From Listeria innocua (GTDB taxonomy: Bacteria; Bacillota; Bacilli; Lactobacillales; Listeriaceae), in the NCBI RefSeq assembly GCF_028596125.1, contig NZ_CP117229.1:1968001-2032000 (forward strand): a DNA stretch of 64,000 bases. Direction: 5' to 3'. The first letter of the stretch is position 1. Every line of letters starts with the position of its first letter. The notes under the pieces were generated by a model, which was given only the letters and a program-made list of their open reading frames with translations, was not told the DNA's origin and searched no databases. Made by a program: the position numbers and the translations under genes. Below are positions 36,048 to 46,612 of this stretch, in pieces.

Positions 36048-36337
36048 TAAAATAGCATTGGAATAACGTACACTTGAATTAATCCAGTTAAAACTCTCAT
36101 CGCATATTGGAAAATGAAATAAGCCACAAGGGACGAAATATCAAACATACCAATCGGCGGAATAATTCTTCTAAAAGGCTCTAAAATCGGTTCAAAAATA
36201 CGTGCTAAAAATTGACCGATTTTCGATTCTCTTGCACCTGGAAACCAGCTCATCAAGAAATAAATAAACATTAGTGTTGGCAACCATCTAATAACAAATA
36301 AAATGACTTCCACCACTTGATATAAAATACTTTGCAA
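36047..36337 (-). CDS. ylmG: YggT-family membrane protein YlmG
   Basis: 96 residues with two hydrophobic segments (about 8-30 and 65-95). The FLMSWFPGARESKIGQFLARIFEPILEPFRRIIPP stretch is the YggT/YlmG signature between them. Role unknown; linked to division and envelope in Firmicutes and to nucleoid/chloroplast distribution in plant relatives. It begins at TTG 36337 with GAGGTG nine bases upstream. Confidence 0.9.
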   Translation of the reverse strand: MQSILYQVVEVILFVIRWLPTLMFIYFLMSWFPGARESKIGQFLARIFEPILEPFRRIIPPIGMFDISSLVAYFIFQYAMRVLTGLIQVYVIPMLF

Positions 36338-36359
36338 TCTAGTTTACACCTCTAATTCA

Positions 36360-36818
36360 TTACATAAAGTTTTGTTCATCAAGCATTTCGGAAATAGAGC
36401 CATTTACTTCAACGTTATCTGGAGTACATAAGAAAATATTATTTCCAACACGTTGAATATCTCCACCTAACGCATAAACAGTACCGCTTAAGAAATCAAC
36501 AATACGTGTCGCTTGGTCATGGCTAATGCGTTGTAAGTTTACAACAACCGTTTTATAATCTTTTAAGTAATCCGCAAGTTCTTGGGCTTCTGCATATACT
36601 CGCGGTTCTGCGAGTACCATACGACTAGAAAACTGTGCTCCCTGCATACTAACCACCTTCGCATCTTCTTCTTCAACGGCATAAAAACGATTTTTACTAG
36701 GTTTTTCTTTCTTCGTTTTCTTTTGCATAGGTTCTGGTTCCCTCGCTACTTCTTCTTCATAATATTCTTCCTCTTCATCTAAGAAAAAGAATGACTTAAA
36801 TTTATTCGATAGTCCCAT
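36360..36818 (-). CDS. sepF: Cell-division protein SepF
   Basis: 152 residues. N-terminal amphipathic membrane-binding helix ([23 protein letters not shown]), an acidic/Lys-rich linker and the C-terminal DUF552 domain (about 65-150; [44 protein letters not shown]). SepF polymerises into rings, binds the FtsZ tail and tethers it to the membrane, overlapping FtsA in role. GGAGGTG RBS; the gene begins four bases after ylmE. Confidence 0.96.
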   Translation of the reverse strand: MGLSNKFKSFFFLDEEEEYYEEEVAREPEPMQKKTKKEKPSKNRFYAVEEEDAKVVSMQGAQFSSRMVLAEPRVYAEAQELADYLKDYKTVVVNLQRISHDQATRIVDFLSGTVYALGGDIQRVGNNIFLCTPDNVEVNGSISEMLDEQNFM

Positions 36819-36821
36819 TTG

Positions 36822-37511
36822 TTACACCTCCATATTATCGTCACTCACCAAAGCTCTTCCTACTCGTATAAATGTAGCACCTTCTGTAATCGCAATTCCG
36901 TAGTCGTTTGTCATCCCCATAGATAACTCAGTACACGGAACATTTTTTAACTGAAGCGCATGAATTTCTTGCTGCAATTGCTTTAACTCATGAAATACGT
37001 GATGCAGCTCTTTGTCACTATTTGTAATAGGTGCCATTGTCATTAAACCAATAATCTCAATAAAATTGAAATCTGCTTCTTGTAAAAACGACAACGCCTC
37101 TTCTTTTGAAAAGCCATGTTTACTTTCTTCCCCAGAAATATTCACTTGTAAGAAACATTTAATTGGTTTTGTTGCTCGCTTTTCAATTTCTTTTGCAAGA
37201 GAAGATCGGTCAAGCGAATGTAAATAATCGATTTCTGGTAACACATCTTTTACTTTACGTGTTTGTAAAGAGCCGATGTAGTGCCAACAAATGTCATCCT
37301 TATCCGCAAGTTCTCTAGTTTTGTCTAGAAATACATCTGCCCGATTTTCACCAAAGTGACGAATTCCTAAATCATACAGCTCTGTGATTCCAGCTACATC
37401 AATCGTTTTTGTAACAGCTACTAAAGTTACATCTGCCTGTTGACGATTGCTTTTTTCACAAGATTGTTTTATTTGTGCTGTTACTTTTTCTAAATTAGCT
37501 TGTTTTGTCAT
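36822..37511 (-). CDS. ylmE: PLP homeostasis protein YlmE (YggS family)
   Basis: 229 residues from ATG 37511 (MTKQANLEKVTAQIKQSCEK); AAGGTG precedes it, and a frame 25 codons longer is noncoding leader. PLP-binding Lys in VTLVAVTKTIDVAGI near 34-48; IRHFGENRADVFLDK, WHYIGSLQTRKV, CFLQVNISGEESKHG, TELSMGMTNDYGIAITEGATFIRVGRALV complete the fold-type III barrel. Binds pyridoxal phosphate and buffers it; no enzymatic reaction known. Confidence 0.94.
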   Translation of the reverse strand: MTKQANLEKVTAQIKQSCEKSNRQQADVTLVAVTKTIDVAGITELYDLGIRHFGENRADVFLDKTRELADKDDICWHYIGSLQTRKVKDVLPEIDYLHSLDRSSLAKEIEKRATKPIKCFLQVNISGEESKHGFSKEEALSFLQEADFNFIEIIGLMTMAPITNSDKELHHVFHELKQLQQEIHALQLKNVPCTELSMGMTNDYGIAITEGATFIRVGRALVSDDNMEV

Positions 37512-37576
37512 TTGTTTAATCACCTTATATAATTCCCGAAGCGCTTCATTTAAAACGCTTCTTGTTATAATCAGAT

Positions 37577-37613
37577 ACCCGGTCACTTAATCACGCATTA
37601 ACAGTGGCCGGGT
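37577..37613. terminator. Hairpin between ftsZ and ylmE
   Basis: ACCCGGTCACT / AGTGGCCGGGT, 11-base stem with one mismatch and a 15-base loop, no T-run on the minus strand. More likely an mRNA-stabilising or processing structure downstream of ftsZ than a full terminator. Confidence 0.5.
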
Positions 37614-37631
37614 GAAATTGTGTTATAAGTA

Positions 37632-38810
37632 TTATCCGCGACGGTTACGGTTACGGATAAATGCAGGTACATCAACGTCTGAACTGTTTTGTTGTGGTTC
37701 AGCTTGTGGTTGTTCGTGTACCGGATTATTTCCTTGTTGCGGTGCATTTTGCGCGTAATCATTTTGCGGCTCATCTTGCACAGCATAGCTTGGACGATTC
37801 ACTTGAATGGATTGGTTAGGACGACGATTCGCTTGCGCTTGTTGTTGCGCTTGTTTTTCTTCATCAAAACCTGTTGCAATAACAGTTACAATCAATTCAT
37901 CTTTTAATTCATCGTTAATAACAGAACCGAAGATCATGTTTACATCTTCATCAGAAGCGCTAGAAACGATTTCTGCTGCTTCTTGTACTTCATAAAGACT
38001 AAGGTTAGATCCACCAGTAATGTTCATTAGAACGCCTTTAGCTCCATCAACGGAAGTTTCAAGAAGTGGCGAAGAAATGGCTTTTTTGGCAGCTTCTGCG
38101 GCACGGTTTTCACCAGTTGCAATCCCGATACCCATAAGTGCAGAACCACGATTAGTCATAATTGTTTTTACATCGGCAAAGTCTAAGTTAATTAAACCAG
38201 GAACGGCAATCAAATCAGAAATCCCTTGTACCCCTTGACGTAAAACATTATCTGCTTCACGGAAAGCTTCAAGCATTGGCGTATTTTTATCAACAATTTG
38301 AAGTAAACGGTCGTTAGGGATAACAATTAAAGTATCCACCGCTTCTTTCATTGCTTCTGTTCCAGTTAGGGCTTGTTTCGTACGTTTTGGTCCTTCAAAA
38401 CCAAATGGTCGTGTAACAACACCGACAGTTAGAGCGCCCATTTCTTTTGCGATTTGAGCGATAACAGGTGCAGCACCAGTTCCAGTTCCGCCGCCCATCC
38501 CAGCAGTTACGAATACCATATCAGAGCCTTTTAAAGCTTCTTCAATTTGTTCGCGACTTTCTTCTGCTGCTTTTTTACCAATTTCAGGTACAGCACCCGC
38601 GCCTAAACCACGCGTTAATTTTGTACCGATTTGTAATTTTGTTTCTGCTTTTGCTAAATTAAGTGCTTGAGCGTCTGTATTAACGGAGATAAATTCTACT
38701 CCTTGAACACCATGCTCAATCATACGGTTTACAGCGTTGTTACCGCCGCCGCCAACACCGATTACTTTAATTGTTGCCAAACTTTCTGAACTAGTGTCAA
38801 ATTCTAACAT
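37632..38810 (-). CDS. ftsZ: Cell-division GTPase FtsZ
   Basis: 392 residues. Tubulin homologue forming the Z ring. Nucleotide signature [13 protein letters not shown] near 103-115, [14 protein letters not shown] near 18-31, synergy loop [14 protein letters not shown] near 202-215, a Gln/Asn/Pro-rich linker from about 315 and the conserved tail [15 protein letters not shown] that binds FtsA, SepF and other partners. RBS AGGAGG; 66 bases after ftsA. Confidence 0.98.
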   Translation of the reverse strand: MLEFDTSSESLATIKVIGVGGGGNNAVNRMIEHGVQGVEFISVNTDAQALNLAKAETKLQIGTKLTRGLGAGAVPEIGKKAAEESREQIEEALKGSDMVFVTAGMGGGTGTGAAPVIAQIAKEMGALTVGVVTRPFGFEGPKRTKQALTGTEAMKEAVDTLIVIPNDRLLQIVDKNTPMLEAFREADNVLRQGVQGISDLIAVPGLINLDFADVKTIMTNRGSALMGIGIATGENRAAEAAKKAISSPLLETSVDGAKGVLMNITGGSNLSLYEVQEAAEIVSSASDEDVNMIFGSVINDELKDELIVTVIATGFDEEKQAQQQAQANRRPNQSIQVNRPSYAVQDEPQNDYAQNAPQQGNNPVHEQPQAEPQQNSSDVDVPAFIRNRNRRG

Positions 38811-38876
38811 ATTATTGCCTCCTATTTGCCGATTTATACAATTTGTTTTTCTTGCTGCCTTACCAGCTATTCGCTT

Positions 38877-40151
38877 TTATTCAAAAAATGCGCCGAAAAA
38901 ATTCTTCATTTTTGTTGATACTTTTTCGTCATCTGATTTTTTTGGTTTTTGTTTAGGTTGTTTTGGTGCTTCGTCATCATAACGAGGCTCACTTGCGGTG
39001 CTGCTTACATCGCGACCTTCTAATTCAGCCATTTGGTATGCATATTTTATCAAGCCTACCGCTGTTGTGAAGGATGGTTCGCGAACACCGATATAATCAG
39101 GAATTGCCAGTCTAACATGTGCTGCCAATGTTTTCCCTGCTAAATCAATAGCTCCTGGAATTGCCATTGAGCCACCAGTTAATACGTAGCCTCCTGGAAG
39201 ATGCGTTTTACCTACGCGATTCAATTCTTCTACAACTAATTGGAAAATTTCTTCCATACGAGCTTCGATAATATCCGCTACTTCTACTTGTGTAAAATGT
39301 TGTTTTTGGTCACTACCGATAACATCAATTGCAAAAACTTCATCCGGAGAAGCATCATCATAAAATGCGTAACCGTGCTCTAATTTAACACGATCTGCAT
39401 TGGCTGTAGATGTATTTAGTCCAAGTGATAAGTCTTTGGTGATATTATCTCCACCCACTGGAATAACACCAGTGTAAGTTAACCTTCCTTGCTCAAACAC
39501 GCTAACAGTTGTCGTTCCTGCACCAATATTCACAAGAGCAGTACCGAATTCTTTATCGTCTTCAGATAAAGAGATAGATGCCTCAGCAAGTGGTTGTAAA
39601 GCAATATCAGAAATCTCTAGACCAGCACGTTCCACACAACGTAACGTATTATGTAAAATTGTTTTTGAGCCAGTGATTAGTGTGCCTTCCATTTCTAAAC
39701 GAACACCAATCATTCCACGTGGATCGGTAATCCCAGTTAAACCATCCACAACAAATTGATCAGGAATAGTATTAATAATTTCTCGTTCAGGAGATAGAGG
39801 AACGACTTGAGCGGCATCCATCACATTCCAGACATCTTCATCTGTAATTTCCCGGTTTTCGCTACCTACTGCCACAATTCCTCGGCAAGCTTCTAAATGT
39901 ACCTGACTCGATACTACCCCAACGATTACTTGAGAAATTTCAACGCCAACCATTCTTTCTGCTTGTTCAATTGCCTTTTTAATGGATTCTACAGTCTTGT
40001 CTATGTCGATAATAATCCCTTTTTTAATTCCGGATGACTCGACATTCCCAACACCGATAATATTGAGTCTATCGTCAGCCATTTCCGCGATGATTACTTT
40101 CACAGAAGCTGTTCCAATGTCCAAACTTACATAAATTTCGCTATCACCCAT
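38877..40151 (-). CDS. ftsA: Cell-division protein FtsA
   Basis: 424 residues, actin-like ATPase that anchors FtsZ. Phosphate-1 loop VSLDIGTASVKVIIAEM near 8-24, SHS2-type 1C domain about 85-165, phosphate-2 VNIGAGTTTVSVFEQG near 203, adenosine motif GGYVLTGGSMAIPG near 322-335, and the C-terminal amphipathic membrane-targeting helix (STKMKNFFGAFFE). RBS AAAGGAGGTG. Confidence 0.97.
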   Translation of the reverse strand: MGDSEIYVSLDIGTASVKVIIAEMADDRLNIIGVGNVESSGIKKGIIIDIDKTVESIKKAIEQAERMVGVEISQVIVGVVSSQVHLEACRGIVAVGSENREITDEDVWNVMDAAQVVPLSPEREIINTIPDQFVVDGLTGITDPRGMIGVRLEMEGTLITGSKTILHNTLRCVERAGLEISDIALQPLAEASISLSEDDKEFGTALVNIGAGTTTVSVFEQGRLTYTGVIPVGGDNITKDLSLGLNTSTANADRVKLEHGYAFYDDASPDEVFAIDVIGSDQKQHFTQVEVADIIEARMEEIFQLVVEELNRVGKTHLPGGYVLTGGSMAIPGAIDLAGKTLAAHVRLAIPDYIGVREPSFTTAVGLIKYAYQMAELEGRDVSSTASEPRYDDEAPKQPKQKPKKSDDEKVSTKMKNFFGAFFE

Positions 40152-40515
40152 TTATCGGCACCTCCTTTTATTCTAGTCATTTAAAGTATAATATTTCATT
40201 TTTTATACCGAGCAAAGCCGGTTTTTTTAACTTGCTTGAAAAAGCGGTGTTACTTCTTTATTTATATGGCGTCAGTGTAGAATGATTCCCCATTCTGCCT
40301 AACATACAAAATCACTTATTTACAGTCTACACTAAGAAAGAAGGTAATAAAAGCACAAAGAACAATTTTTGGCAAATTCTTAAGATATTTTTTTCATTTT
40401 ATTCAAAAAGCGAACAAGTGTTGGTATCGCAAGCTTGCAGGTCATCATTTTGTCACCTTTTTGACATATCTGTTAAGTGCTAGTTCGCCAAAAATGCGAG
40501 AGAAGAAACAAGTCT
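40152..40515 (-). promoter_or_regulatory. Long ftsA leader with inverted repeats and a candidate promoter
   Basis: 364 bases with no open frame. A candidate promoter near the gene has -35 TTGCTC (40210-40215) and -10 TATTAT (40188-40193), 16-base spacer. At 40274-40333, AGTGTAGA and TCTACACT can pair across 44 bases, while AGAATG/CATTCT (40279-40296) forms an internal alternative; the two share three bases and are mutually exclusive. B. subtilis ftsAZ also has several promoters here. Confidence 0.55.
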
Positions 40516-41328
40516 TTATTCGTTTTCTTTTTTCTTCTCCGCGGCTTTTTCTTCGGCAGCTTTTTTTTCGGCGTTTTGTTGATAATAACTTTGGAAATAA
40601 GAACCTACTTCAATATCAATCACGCCTTTTTGTCCTTTCGCTAGTTGAGCGACAATTGCTGGATAATGCTGCATCTTATCTGCAAAACTACTTATATCCG
40701 CTGAAACTTGATTACCATCATTCATATATAATTCAATATGATTTTGATCGGTCTTCGTAGGACTATAAATCACTTCGGAAATAGAATTCACTACATCTTT
40801 TGGTAGTTTATTAATTTGCGCTACCATTTTTTCGAGCGTTTTACCATTTTTAAAATTCTGGAACAGTAAGTCGTTCCCTATTGGAAATTGTCTTGGTTGG
40901 TCTGTTAGCATAATGCCATTTTCAAGGACATCATAGTATTTACCGTCATTTTGTTGGTAACCAATCGTTTTATATTCTGTAATGTTAATTTTCACATCAT
41001 TTAGGCCATCTTTAGAAACGGTTGCGTTTTTTATTAACGTATTTTTCTCGAGCTTTTCTTCGGTTTTTCCGTTTCTTATTCCAAGGACAAATTCACCGGC
41101 AGTAAGCCCGCTTTCTTTACGAACTTCATTTTCAGTTAGTTGTTTATTTCCACTTACAGCAATTTTATCTAACTTGCTCAATGGGGAAAGGAAATAAAGT
41201 GTAATTAAGATTAAAATCGCAAAAATTCCGATTAAAATGGCTAAATGTCTTATTAACTTTTTTTTGCGGTATTTTTTTAATTCAGGTATACGGTTTTCGA
41301 TGGAAACTACTCGTTTGTTTTCAGCCAT
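40516..41328 (-). CDS. divIB: Division protein DivIB (FtsQ)
   Basis: 270 residues from ATG 41328 (MAENKRVVSIENRIPELKKYRKKK), with AAGGGGG as RBS; seven upstream codons are excluded. Cytosolic basic N-terminus, one membrane helix about 32-53, POTRA domain (SKLDKIAVSGNKQLTENEVRKESGL from about 54), FtsQ beta domain and a charged low-complexity Lys/Glu/Ala tail. Part of the FtsL-DivIC-DivIB complex that activates septal synthesis. Confidence 0.95.
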   Translation of the reverse strand: MAENKRVVSIENRIPELKKYRKKKLIRHLAILIGIFAILILITLYFLSPLSKLDKIAVSGNKQLTENEVRKESGLTAGEFVLGIRNGKTEEKLEKNTLIKNATVSKDGLNDVKINITEYKTIGYQQNDGKYYDVLENGIMLTDQPRQFPIGNDLLFQNFKNGKTLEKMVAQINKLPKDVVNSISEVIYSPTKTDQNHIELYMNDGNQVSADISSFADKMQHYPAIVAQLAKGQKGVIDIEVGSYFQSYYQQNAEKKAAEEKAAEKKKENE

Positions 41329-41350
41329 TTTATTCGCCCCCTTCTGCAAT

Positions 41351-42442
41351 TTATTTCATAATACTAAGGACTGTTTCTACCAGTTTTAGAGCTGCATCTG
41401 GGCGCCCCATTTGTTTAGCACTTAATTTCATACTATTTAATTTTGCTTCATCTGTTAAAATCGCATCTACTGTCGCCATTAAATCCGTCTCTTTTAATTC
41501 AGACTCGGTAATAACCACAGCCGCATTATTTTTTTCTAACGCGCGTGCATTATATTCTTGATGATTCGCGGTCACATAAGGGCTAGGTATTAAAATACTT
41601 GGCACCCCAAGCGCTGTAAGTTCAGCTAATGTAGTCGCTCCTGCTCTTGAAACAACAAGTGTCACAGCATTTAAAATCTTAGGCATATCATAAATAAATG
41701 GTTGAACACTAATATGATTCCCTAAATTCATCTCTCCTAAAGAATCTTTTATCTTTTCAAAATGGACATCACCTGTCACATACAACAATTGAAAATCTCG
41801 TTTATTCCATTCCGGCAAGATTGCTTCCACAGCTTCATTTATACCTCGAGCACCTCTACTACCTCCAAAAACAAGCACAGTAGGTTTTCCTGAAACTAAA
41901 CCATATGCTTCTAGTGCGCCTTCACCGTCCACACCAACTACTTCTGAAGCTCGTGGATTTCCAGTGAAAACAATTTTCTCAGAAGCAAACGAATCACTTA
42001 CTTCTTCAAAACAAATCGCGACTTTATCTGTGTAACGGCTTAAAAATTTATTTGTTAAACCAGCAATACTATTCTGTTCATGGATTAAAGTTGGTATTTT
42101 AAGTTTAGCGGCTGCATAAACCACAGGACCGCAAACATAACCCCCAGTTCCAATTACGACATCTGGTTTAAATTCGCGTAGAATTTGTTTGCTTTTTTTA
42201 GCTCCACTTAGAAAACGCATGACTGTTTTGATATTTTCAAGAGATAATGAACGTTTAAACCCGGTAATTTCTATTGATTCAAAAGGAATACCTTCTCGTT
42301 TAACGATTCCTGCTTCTAAGCCTTTTTCTGTTCCAATGTATAAAAATTCCGCTTCTGGATGTACTTTTTTTAATTCTCGGATGAAAGCAAGTGCTGGATA
42401 AACGTGACCTCCAGTACCACCACCGCTTATTGCTACTTTCAT
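41351..42442 (-). CDS. murG: Undecaprenyl-PP-MurNAc-pentapeptide GlcNAc transferase
   Basis: 363 residues, GT28. Converts lipid I to lipid II at the inner membrane face. N-terminal [14 protein letters not shown] near 7-20, [16 protein letters not shown] near 96-111, [14 protein letters not shown] near 120-133, [14 protein letters not shown] near 191-204 and [31 protein letters not shown] near 261-291. Overlaps the murD stop by four bases. Confidence 0.98.
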
Positions 42443-43806
42443 TTTTCCACCTCTTCTATTAGTTCACTGATTGCGTCCATGTAGGCATTTCCGCGAACTT
42501 CGAATGTCCGGTATTGATCCCAACTTGCACAAGCCGGTGAAAGTAAGATTATATCTCCTGGTGCTGACTCGCGATATGCAACCGGAACAGCTGCCTCTAC
42601 ATCATCCACATAATGCACTTCAATTCCTGCAATTTTTCCTACTCGACCAATTTTATCTGCCGTTTCACCGAAAACAATAAGTGATTTCACATTTTTGAAA
42701 AATGGTAGCAATTCGTCGAACGAGTTTCCACGGTCCAGTCCTCCAGCAAGTAATACTACTGGATTTTTAAAACCTTTCAATGCGCTTTGAGTTGCTAAAA
42801 TATTAGTTGCTTTAGAATCGTTATAAAATTTACGTCCTTGCCATTCCACTACAAATTGAGTTCGGTGCTCGACGCCTTTAAATGTTTCAAGGACATACAT
42901 AATTTCTTCATTTGTCACACCTAAAGTTTTGGCTACTGCTACAGATGCTAAAATGTTTTCTAAATTATGTTCTCCCGGAAGTAAAATGCTATCACGTGAT
43001 CCGATTACTTCATCGTCAAACATAATATTGCCATTTTGGACGTAGCTTCCTTGTTCTAAACGCTGCGTTGTTGAGAAAGGAATAACTTGTGCTTTTGTTT
43101 GTTTAGTTAAATTCTTCAATTCTTCTTGATCCCAATTAATTACTAAGAAATCGTCTGCTGTTTGATTTTGTTGAATGTGCCATTTTGCTTGTACATATTC
43201 ACTGCGGTCTGTATGGTAGTCTAGATGCGCTTCATAGATATTTGTAATTACAGAAATATGTGGCTTAAATGTTTGTACACCCATTAATTGGAAGGAAGAT
43301 AATTCCATCGAAATATATTGATCGCTTGTTGCGTTTTCTGCAACAGCTGATGCCGGAAAACCGATGTTTCCTGCAAGCAAAGAGCTATTTTCTTTGTGTG
43401 CATTTAACATATGGTGAATAATCGTTGTTGTAGTAGTTTTCCCGTTAGTTCCAGTAATACCAACTATCGGCGCTTCAGAAATTTGGTAAGCTAACTCTAC
43501 TTCTGTAATAACTGGAATTTTGAGTTTTAAAGCTTTTTCAATCATCGGGTTGTTATACGGGATCCCCGGGTTTTTAATTACGAGTTCAAATCCTTCATCT
43601 AATAATTCAATCGGATGCGATCCACAAATAACTTTAATCCCTTGTTCAAGTAATCCTTGTGCTTCTGGATTTTCACTAAAAGGTTTTTGATCGTTTACTG
43701 TGACGAATGCTCCTAATTTATGCATAATTGTTGCCGCGCTAACACCACTTCTTGCAAGACCTAAAACAAGCACTTTTTTGTGATGGTACATTTCAATTTT
43801 TTTCAT
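42439..43806 (-). CDS. murD: UDP-MurNAc-L-alanine:D-glutamate ligase
   Basis: 455 residues from ATG 43806 ([21 protein letters not shown]); the six extra upstream codons lack an RBS. Nucleotide-binding [13 protein letters not shown] loop [16 protein letters not shown] near 112-127, carbamylated-Lys region [12 protein letters not shown] and [12 protein letters not shown], and [14 protein letters not shown] near 315. Adds D-Glu to the stem peptide in the cytoplasm. Confidence 0.97.
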
Positions 43807-43944
43807 TTCCTTTGGTTCCCCCATTTATATCAAAATTGGCGGTCGATTCTATGAGATTCACAAAAACGACGGAAAGCGCCAACCAGATTCTGTAAAAAAC
43901 AGCCAACTAGAGACGCTTTTGCCGCAAAAATTACGGCGCTTTAT

Positions 43945-44919
43945 TTAAAAGATAACAACACAGACTGAAATAATTGCTCCGATTAATCCGATTCCCCAGA
44001 ACGTTAAAACAACACGCCACTCGGACCAACCACCAAGTTCGAAATGATGATGAATTGGTGTCATACGGAAAATTCGTTTTCCTCCCGTTGCCTTAAAGTA
44101 AAATACTTGTAAAATTACAGATGCAGTTTCAATAACGAAAATAATTCCGATTAAAAGTAACAACCATTCTTGATGAACTAAAATCGAAACAGCTGCGATA
44201 CTTCCACCTAGAGCAAGCGAACCAGTATCTCCCATGAAAATTTTCGCTGGATTTTTATTAAATAGAAGAAATCCAAGCATTCCGCCTACAATTGCGAAAC
44301 AGAAAATCGCTACGTCCATTTGTTCTTGGTAAAAAGCAATCACACCAAAAGCAGAGAATGCAATAACAGATAGACCAGAAACAAGTCCGTCTAAACCATC
44401 TGTTAAATTAACTGCATTGGAGAAACCAACTAACCAGAACAAGATAAAGATAATGAAGAACCAACCAAGATCAATTTCCGTATTCGTAAATGGAATCTTA
44501 AGCGTTTCTGCAAAATCACTAAAATGATACACAAGATAGAATAAAATCGAAATCGCAACTTGACCTAAAAACTTCTGCTTCGAAGTGAGACCTAAGTTAC
44601 GTTTTTGAACTACTTTGATATAGTCGTCCAGAAAACCTAATGCGCCAAATAATGCCAGCGTAATGAATAGTAGCCAAGTAGCCGCACTAACTTCACCACT
44701 GATGAATGAAAAAATCAAAAAGCTAATGAGCATGGCAGTAATAAAAATAACCGCACCCATAGTTGGTGTTCCTGATTTCTTTTCGTGCATTTTCGGGCCT
44801 TCATCCCGAATACTTTGGCCGAATTTTAATTTCACCAAGAAAGGTATAAATAGTGGGACACCTATCACCGTAATGATAAAAGCCACTGCAAAAGTTGATA
44901 CTAACATGTATAAAGACAC
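43945..44919 (-). CDS. mraY: Phospho-MurNAc-pentapeptide translocase
   Basis: 324 residues, about ten membrane helices. Transfers phospho-MurNAc-pentapeptide to undecaprenyl phosphate to make lipid I. Conserved loops: [13 protein letters not shown] near 47, [25 protein letters not shown] (catalytic Asp pair), [17 protein letters not shown] near 168 and [12 protein letters not shown] near 227, [14 protein letters not shown] near 289. Separated from murD by 138 bases that hold only partial inverted repeats (GGCGCTTT/AAAGCGCC). Confidence 0.97.
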   Translation of the reverse strand: MSLYMLVSTFAVAFIITVIGVPLFIPFLVKLKFGQSIRDEGPKMHEKKSGTPTMGAVIFITAMLISFLIFSFISGEVSAATWLLFITLALFGALGFLDDYIKVVQKRNLGLTSKQKFLGQVAISILFYLVYHFSDFAETLKIPFTNTEIDLGWFFIIFILFWLVGFSNAVNLTDGLDGLVSGLSVIAFSAFGVIAFYQEQMDVAIFCFAIVGGMLGFLLFNKNPAKIFMGDTGSLALGGSIAAVSILVHQEWLLLLIGIIFVIETASVILQVFYFKATGGKRIFRMTPIHHHFELGGWSEWRVVLTFWGIGLIGAIISVCVVIF

Positions 44920-44965
44920 AATAAATTCTCCCCAATCTGTTTGTCAAAGCACTTCACTTCATATT

Positions 44966-46441
44966 TTATGCGAGTCCGAGTTTTTTTTCAATAGCTATTC
45001 GAGCTTCTACGCGATCATCGAAATCAATAACCTCATCACCAATCACTTGATAATCTTCATGCCCTTTACCAGCAATCAGAATGACATCCCCTGCTTCTGC
45101 CATATTTACTGCATAACGAATGGCATCGCGACGGTTCTCATGAACAACGTATGAATCGCTCCCTGGAACACCTTGAATCATATCTTCAATAATCGCATGT
45201 GGGTCTTCACTACGCGGATTATCTGATGTAAAAATTGGATTTGTCGCATAGTCAACAGCAATTTTTGCCATTTGTGGTCGTTTTCCTTTATCACGGTCAC
45301 CACCACATCCTACGACAACAAAGACACGTTTTTCGGCAAATTCATCAATCGTTTGTAGAACATTTAACAAGCTGTCAGGTGTATGAGAATAATCCACTAT
45401 TACTGGAAAATCTTGTCCTGCATTTACAAGCTCAAAACGTCCTTTTACCCCTGGAATGCTCTCAACCGTTGCAATTGCATTTATAACTGGAATACGTAGC
45501 GCAAAACTTGTAGCAATCGCGGCTAATACATTATATACGCTGAAATTTCCAATCATTTTTATTTTTAATGCGAAATCTCCCACTGGTGTTTTTAAATCAA
45601 AAGTTGAGCCATGACTTGTAATTTGGATGTTAGATGCGCTAAAATCAGCCGGTTCTTTTATCCCAAAAGTTATAATGTGCGCGGCTGTTGCTGTTTGCAT
45701 TCGAACGCTTTCTTTATCATCTGCATTTAAAACAGCAATTTTTGGATTACTCAAGTTATAACTGTTACCAAGCTGCGCGAACAACAAGCTCTTAGCGTAA
45801 GCATATTCTTCCATTGTATGGTGATAATCTAAATGATCTTGAGATAAATTCATAAATACTGCTACGTCATAATCTGAACCGTATACGCGGCCTTGAACTA
45901 ATGCGTGAGAAGAGACTTCCATTACTGCTGTACTCACACCACTCAGAAGCATATCGCGAAAAGTTTCTTGCAAGGTTAGACTGTCTGGCGTCGTATTTTT
46001 TGTTTCTAAAATTTCATCGCCAATTTTACGATACATCGTACCAATCAAGCCAGTTTGCTCGCCGTTTTCGCGAACAATTTGTTCTACTAAATGGCTAACG
46101 GTTGTTTTACCATTTGTCCCTGTAATCCCAACTAGTTTTAACGCTTGGGTTGGAGAACCATAAAAGTAATCCGCTAGCATTGCCATTGCTCGTTTAGAAT
46201 CTCTAACATAAAGAACTGGCACGGAAACATCTAATTGTTTTTCAGCGATAATTGCTACTGCACCAAGCTGAACGGCACGGTCAGCAAACTGATGTCCGTC
46301 CACTATTTCTCCATCTATACAAATAAATAAGGTACCTGGTTGTACTTTTCTACTATCTTGCGCAATTTGGTTAACTTCAATTGCTGCACTTGCTTCTCCA
46401 GTATAGACCGGGATAGCTTGCATTAGTTCTTTTAACTTCAT
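44966..46441 (-). CDS. murE: UDP-MurNAc-tripeptide synthetase, meso-DAP adding
   Basis: 491 residues from ATG 46441; GAGGAG lies nine bases upstream, so an ATG three codons earlier that touches it is rejected. ATP loop [19 protein letters not shown] near 108-126, carbamate-Lys segment, and the DNPR motif in TSDNPRSEDPHAIIEDM near 403-420, which marks the meso-diaminopimelate-specific enzyme and agrees with dapF in this window. Confidence 0.97.
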   Translation of the reverse strand: MKLKELMQAIPVYTGEASAAIEVNQIAQDSRKVQPGTLFICIDGEIVDGHQFADRAVQLGAVAIIAEKQLDVSVPVLYVRDSKRAMAMLADYFYGSPTQALKLVGITGTNGKTTVSHLVEQIVRENGEQTGLIGTMYRKIGDEILETKNTTPDSLTLQETFRDMLLSGVSTAVMEVSSHALVQGRVYGSDYDVAVFMNLSQDHLDYHHTMEEYAYAKSLLFAQLGNSYNLSNPKIAVLNADDKESVRMQTATAAHIITFGIKEPADFSASNIQITSHGSTFDLKTPVGDFALKIKMIGNFSVYNVLAAIATSFALRIPVINAIATVESIPGVKGRFELVNAGQDFPVIVDYSHTPDSLLNVLQTIDEFAEKRVFVVVGCGGDRDKGKRPQMAKIAVDYATNPIFTSDNPRSEDPHAIIEDMIQGVPGSDSYVVHENRRDAIRYAVNMAEAGDVILIAGKGHEDYQVIGDEVIDFDDRVEARIAIEKKLGLA

Positions 46442-46568
46442 TCTTGCCATCTCCTCAAACTTATTCTTTCTGTTAGTTTTGCTAAAATCAAAAAGAATCC
46501 TTTTCTATCTTAGCAAAAACAACAAAGTATATCTACCACGACTAAAGACATAGATTGCTTTTAAAGTT

Positions 46569-46603
46569 AGAAGTATGCCACTTTACTCAGCTGACATACT
46601 TCT
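46569..46603. terminator. Hairpin between pbpB and murE
   Basis: AGAAGTATG (46569-46577) pairs perfectly with CATACTTCT (46595-46603) around a 17-base loop containing AGCTGA. Only AACTTT follows on the minus strand. It lies in a 171-base gap that breaks an otherwise tight cluster, so it may be an attenuator or processing site. Confidence 0.5.
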
Positions 46604-46612
46604 ATCTTCCTA

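Noticed and set aside
43825-43944. Terminator between murD and mraY
   Set aside because: The GGCGCTTT/AAAGCGCC pairing spans too long a loop and lacks a following T-run close by; left as a weak inverted repeat.
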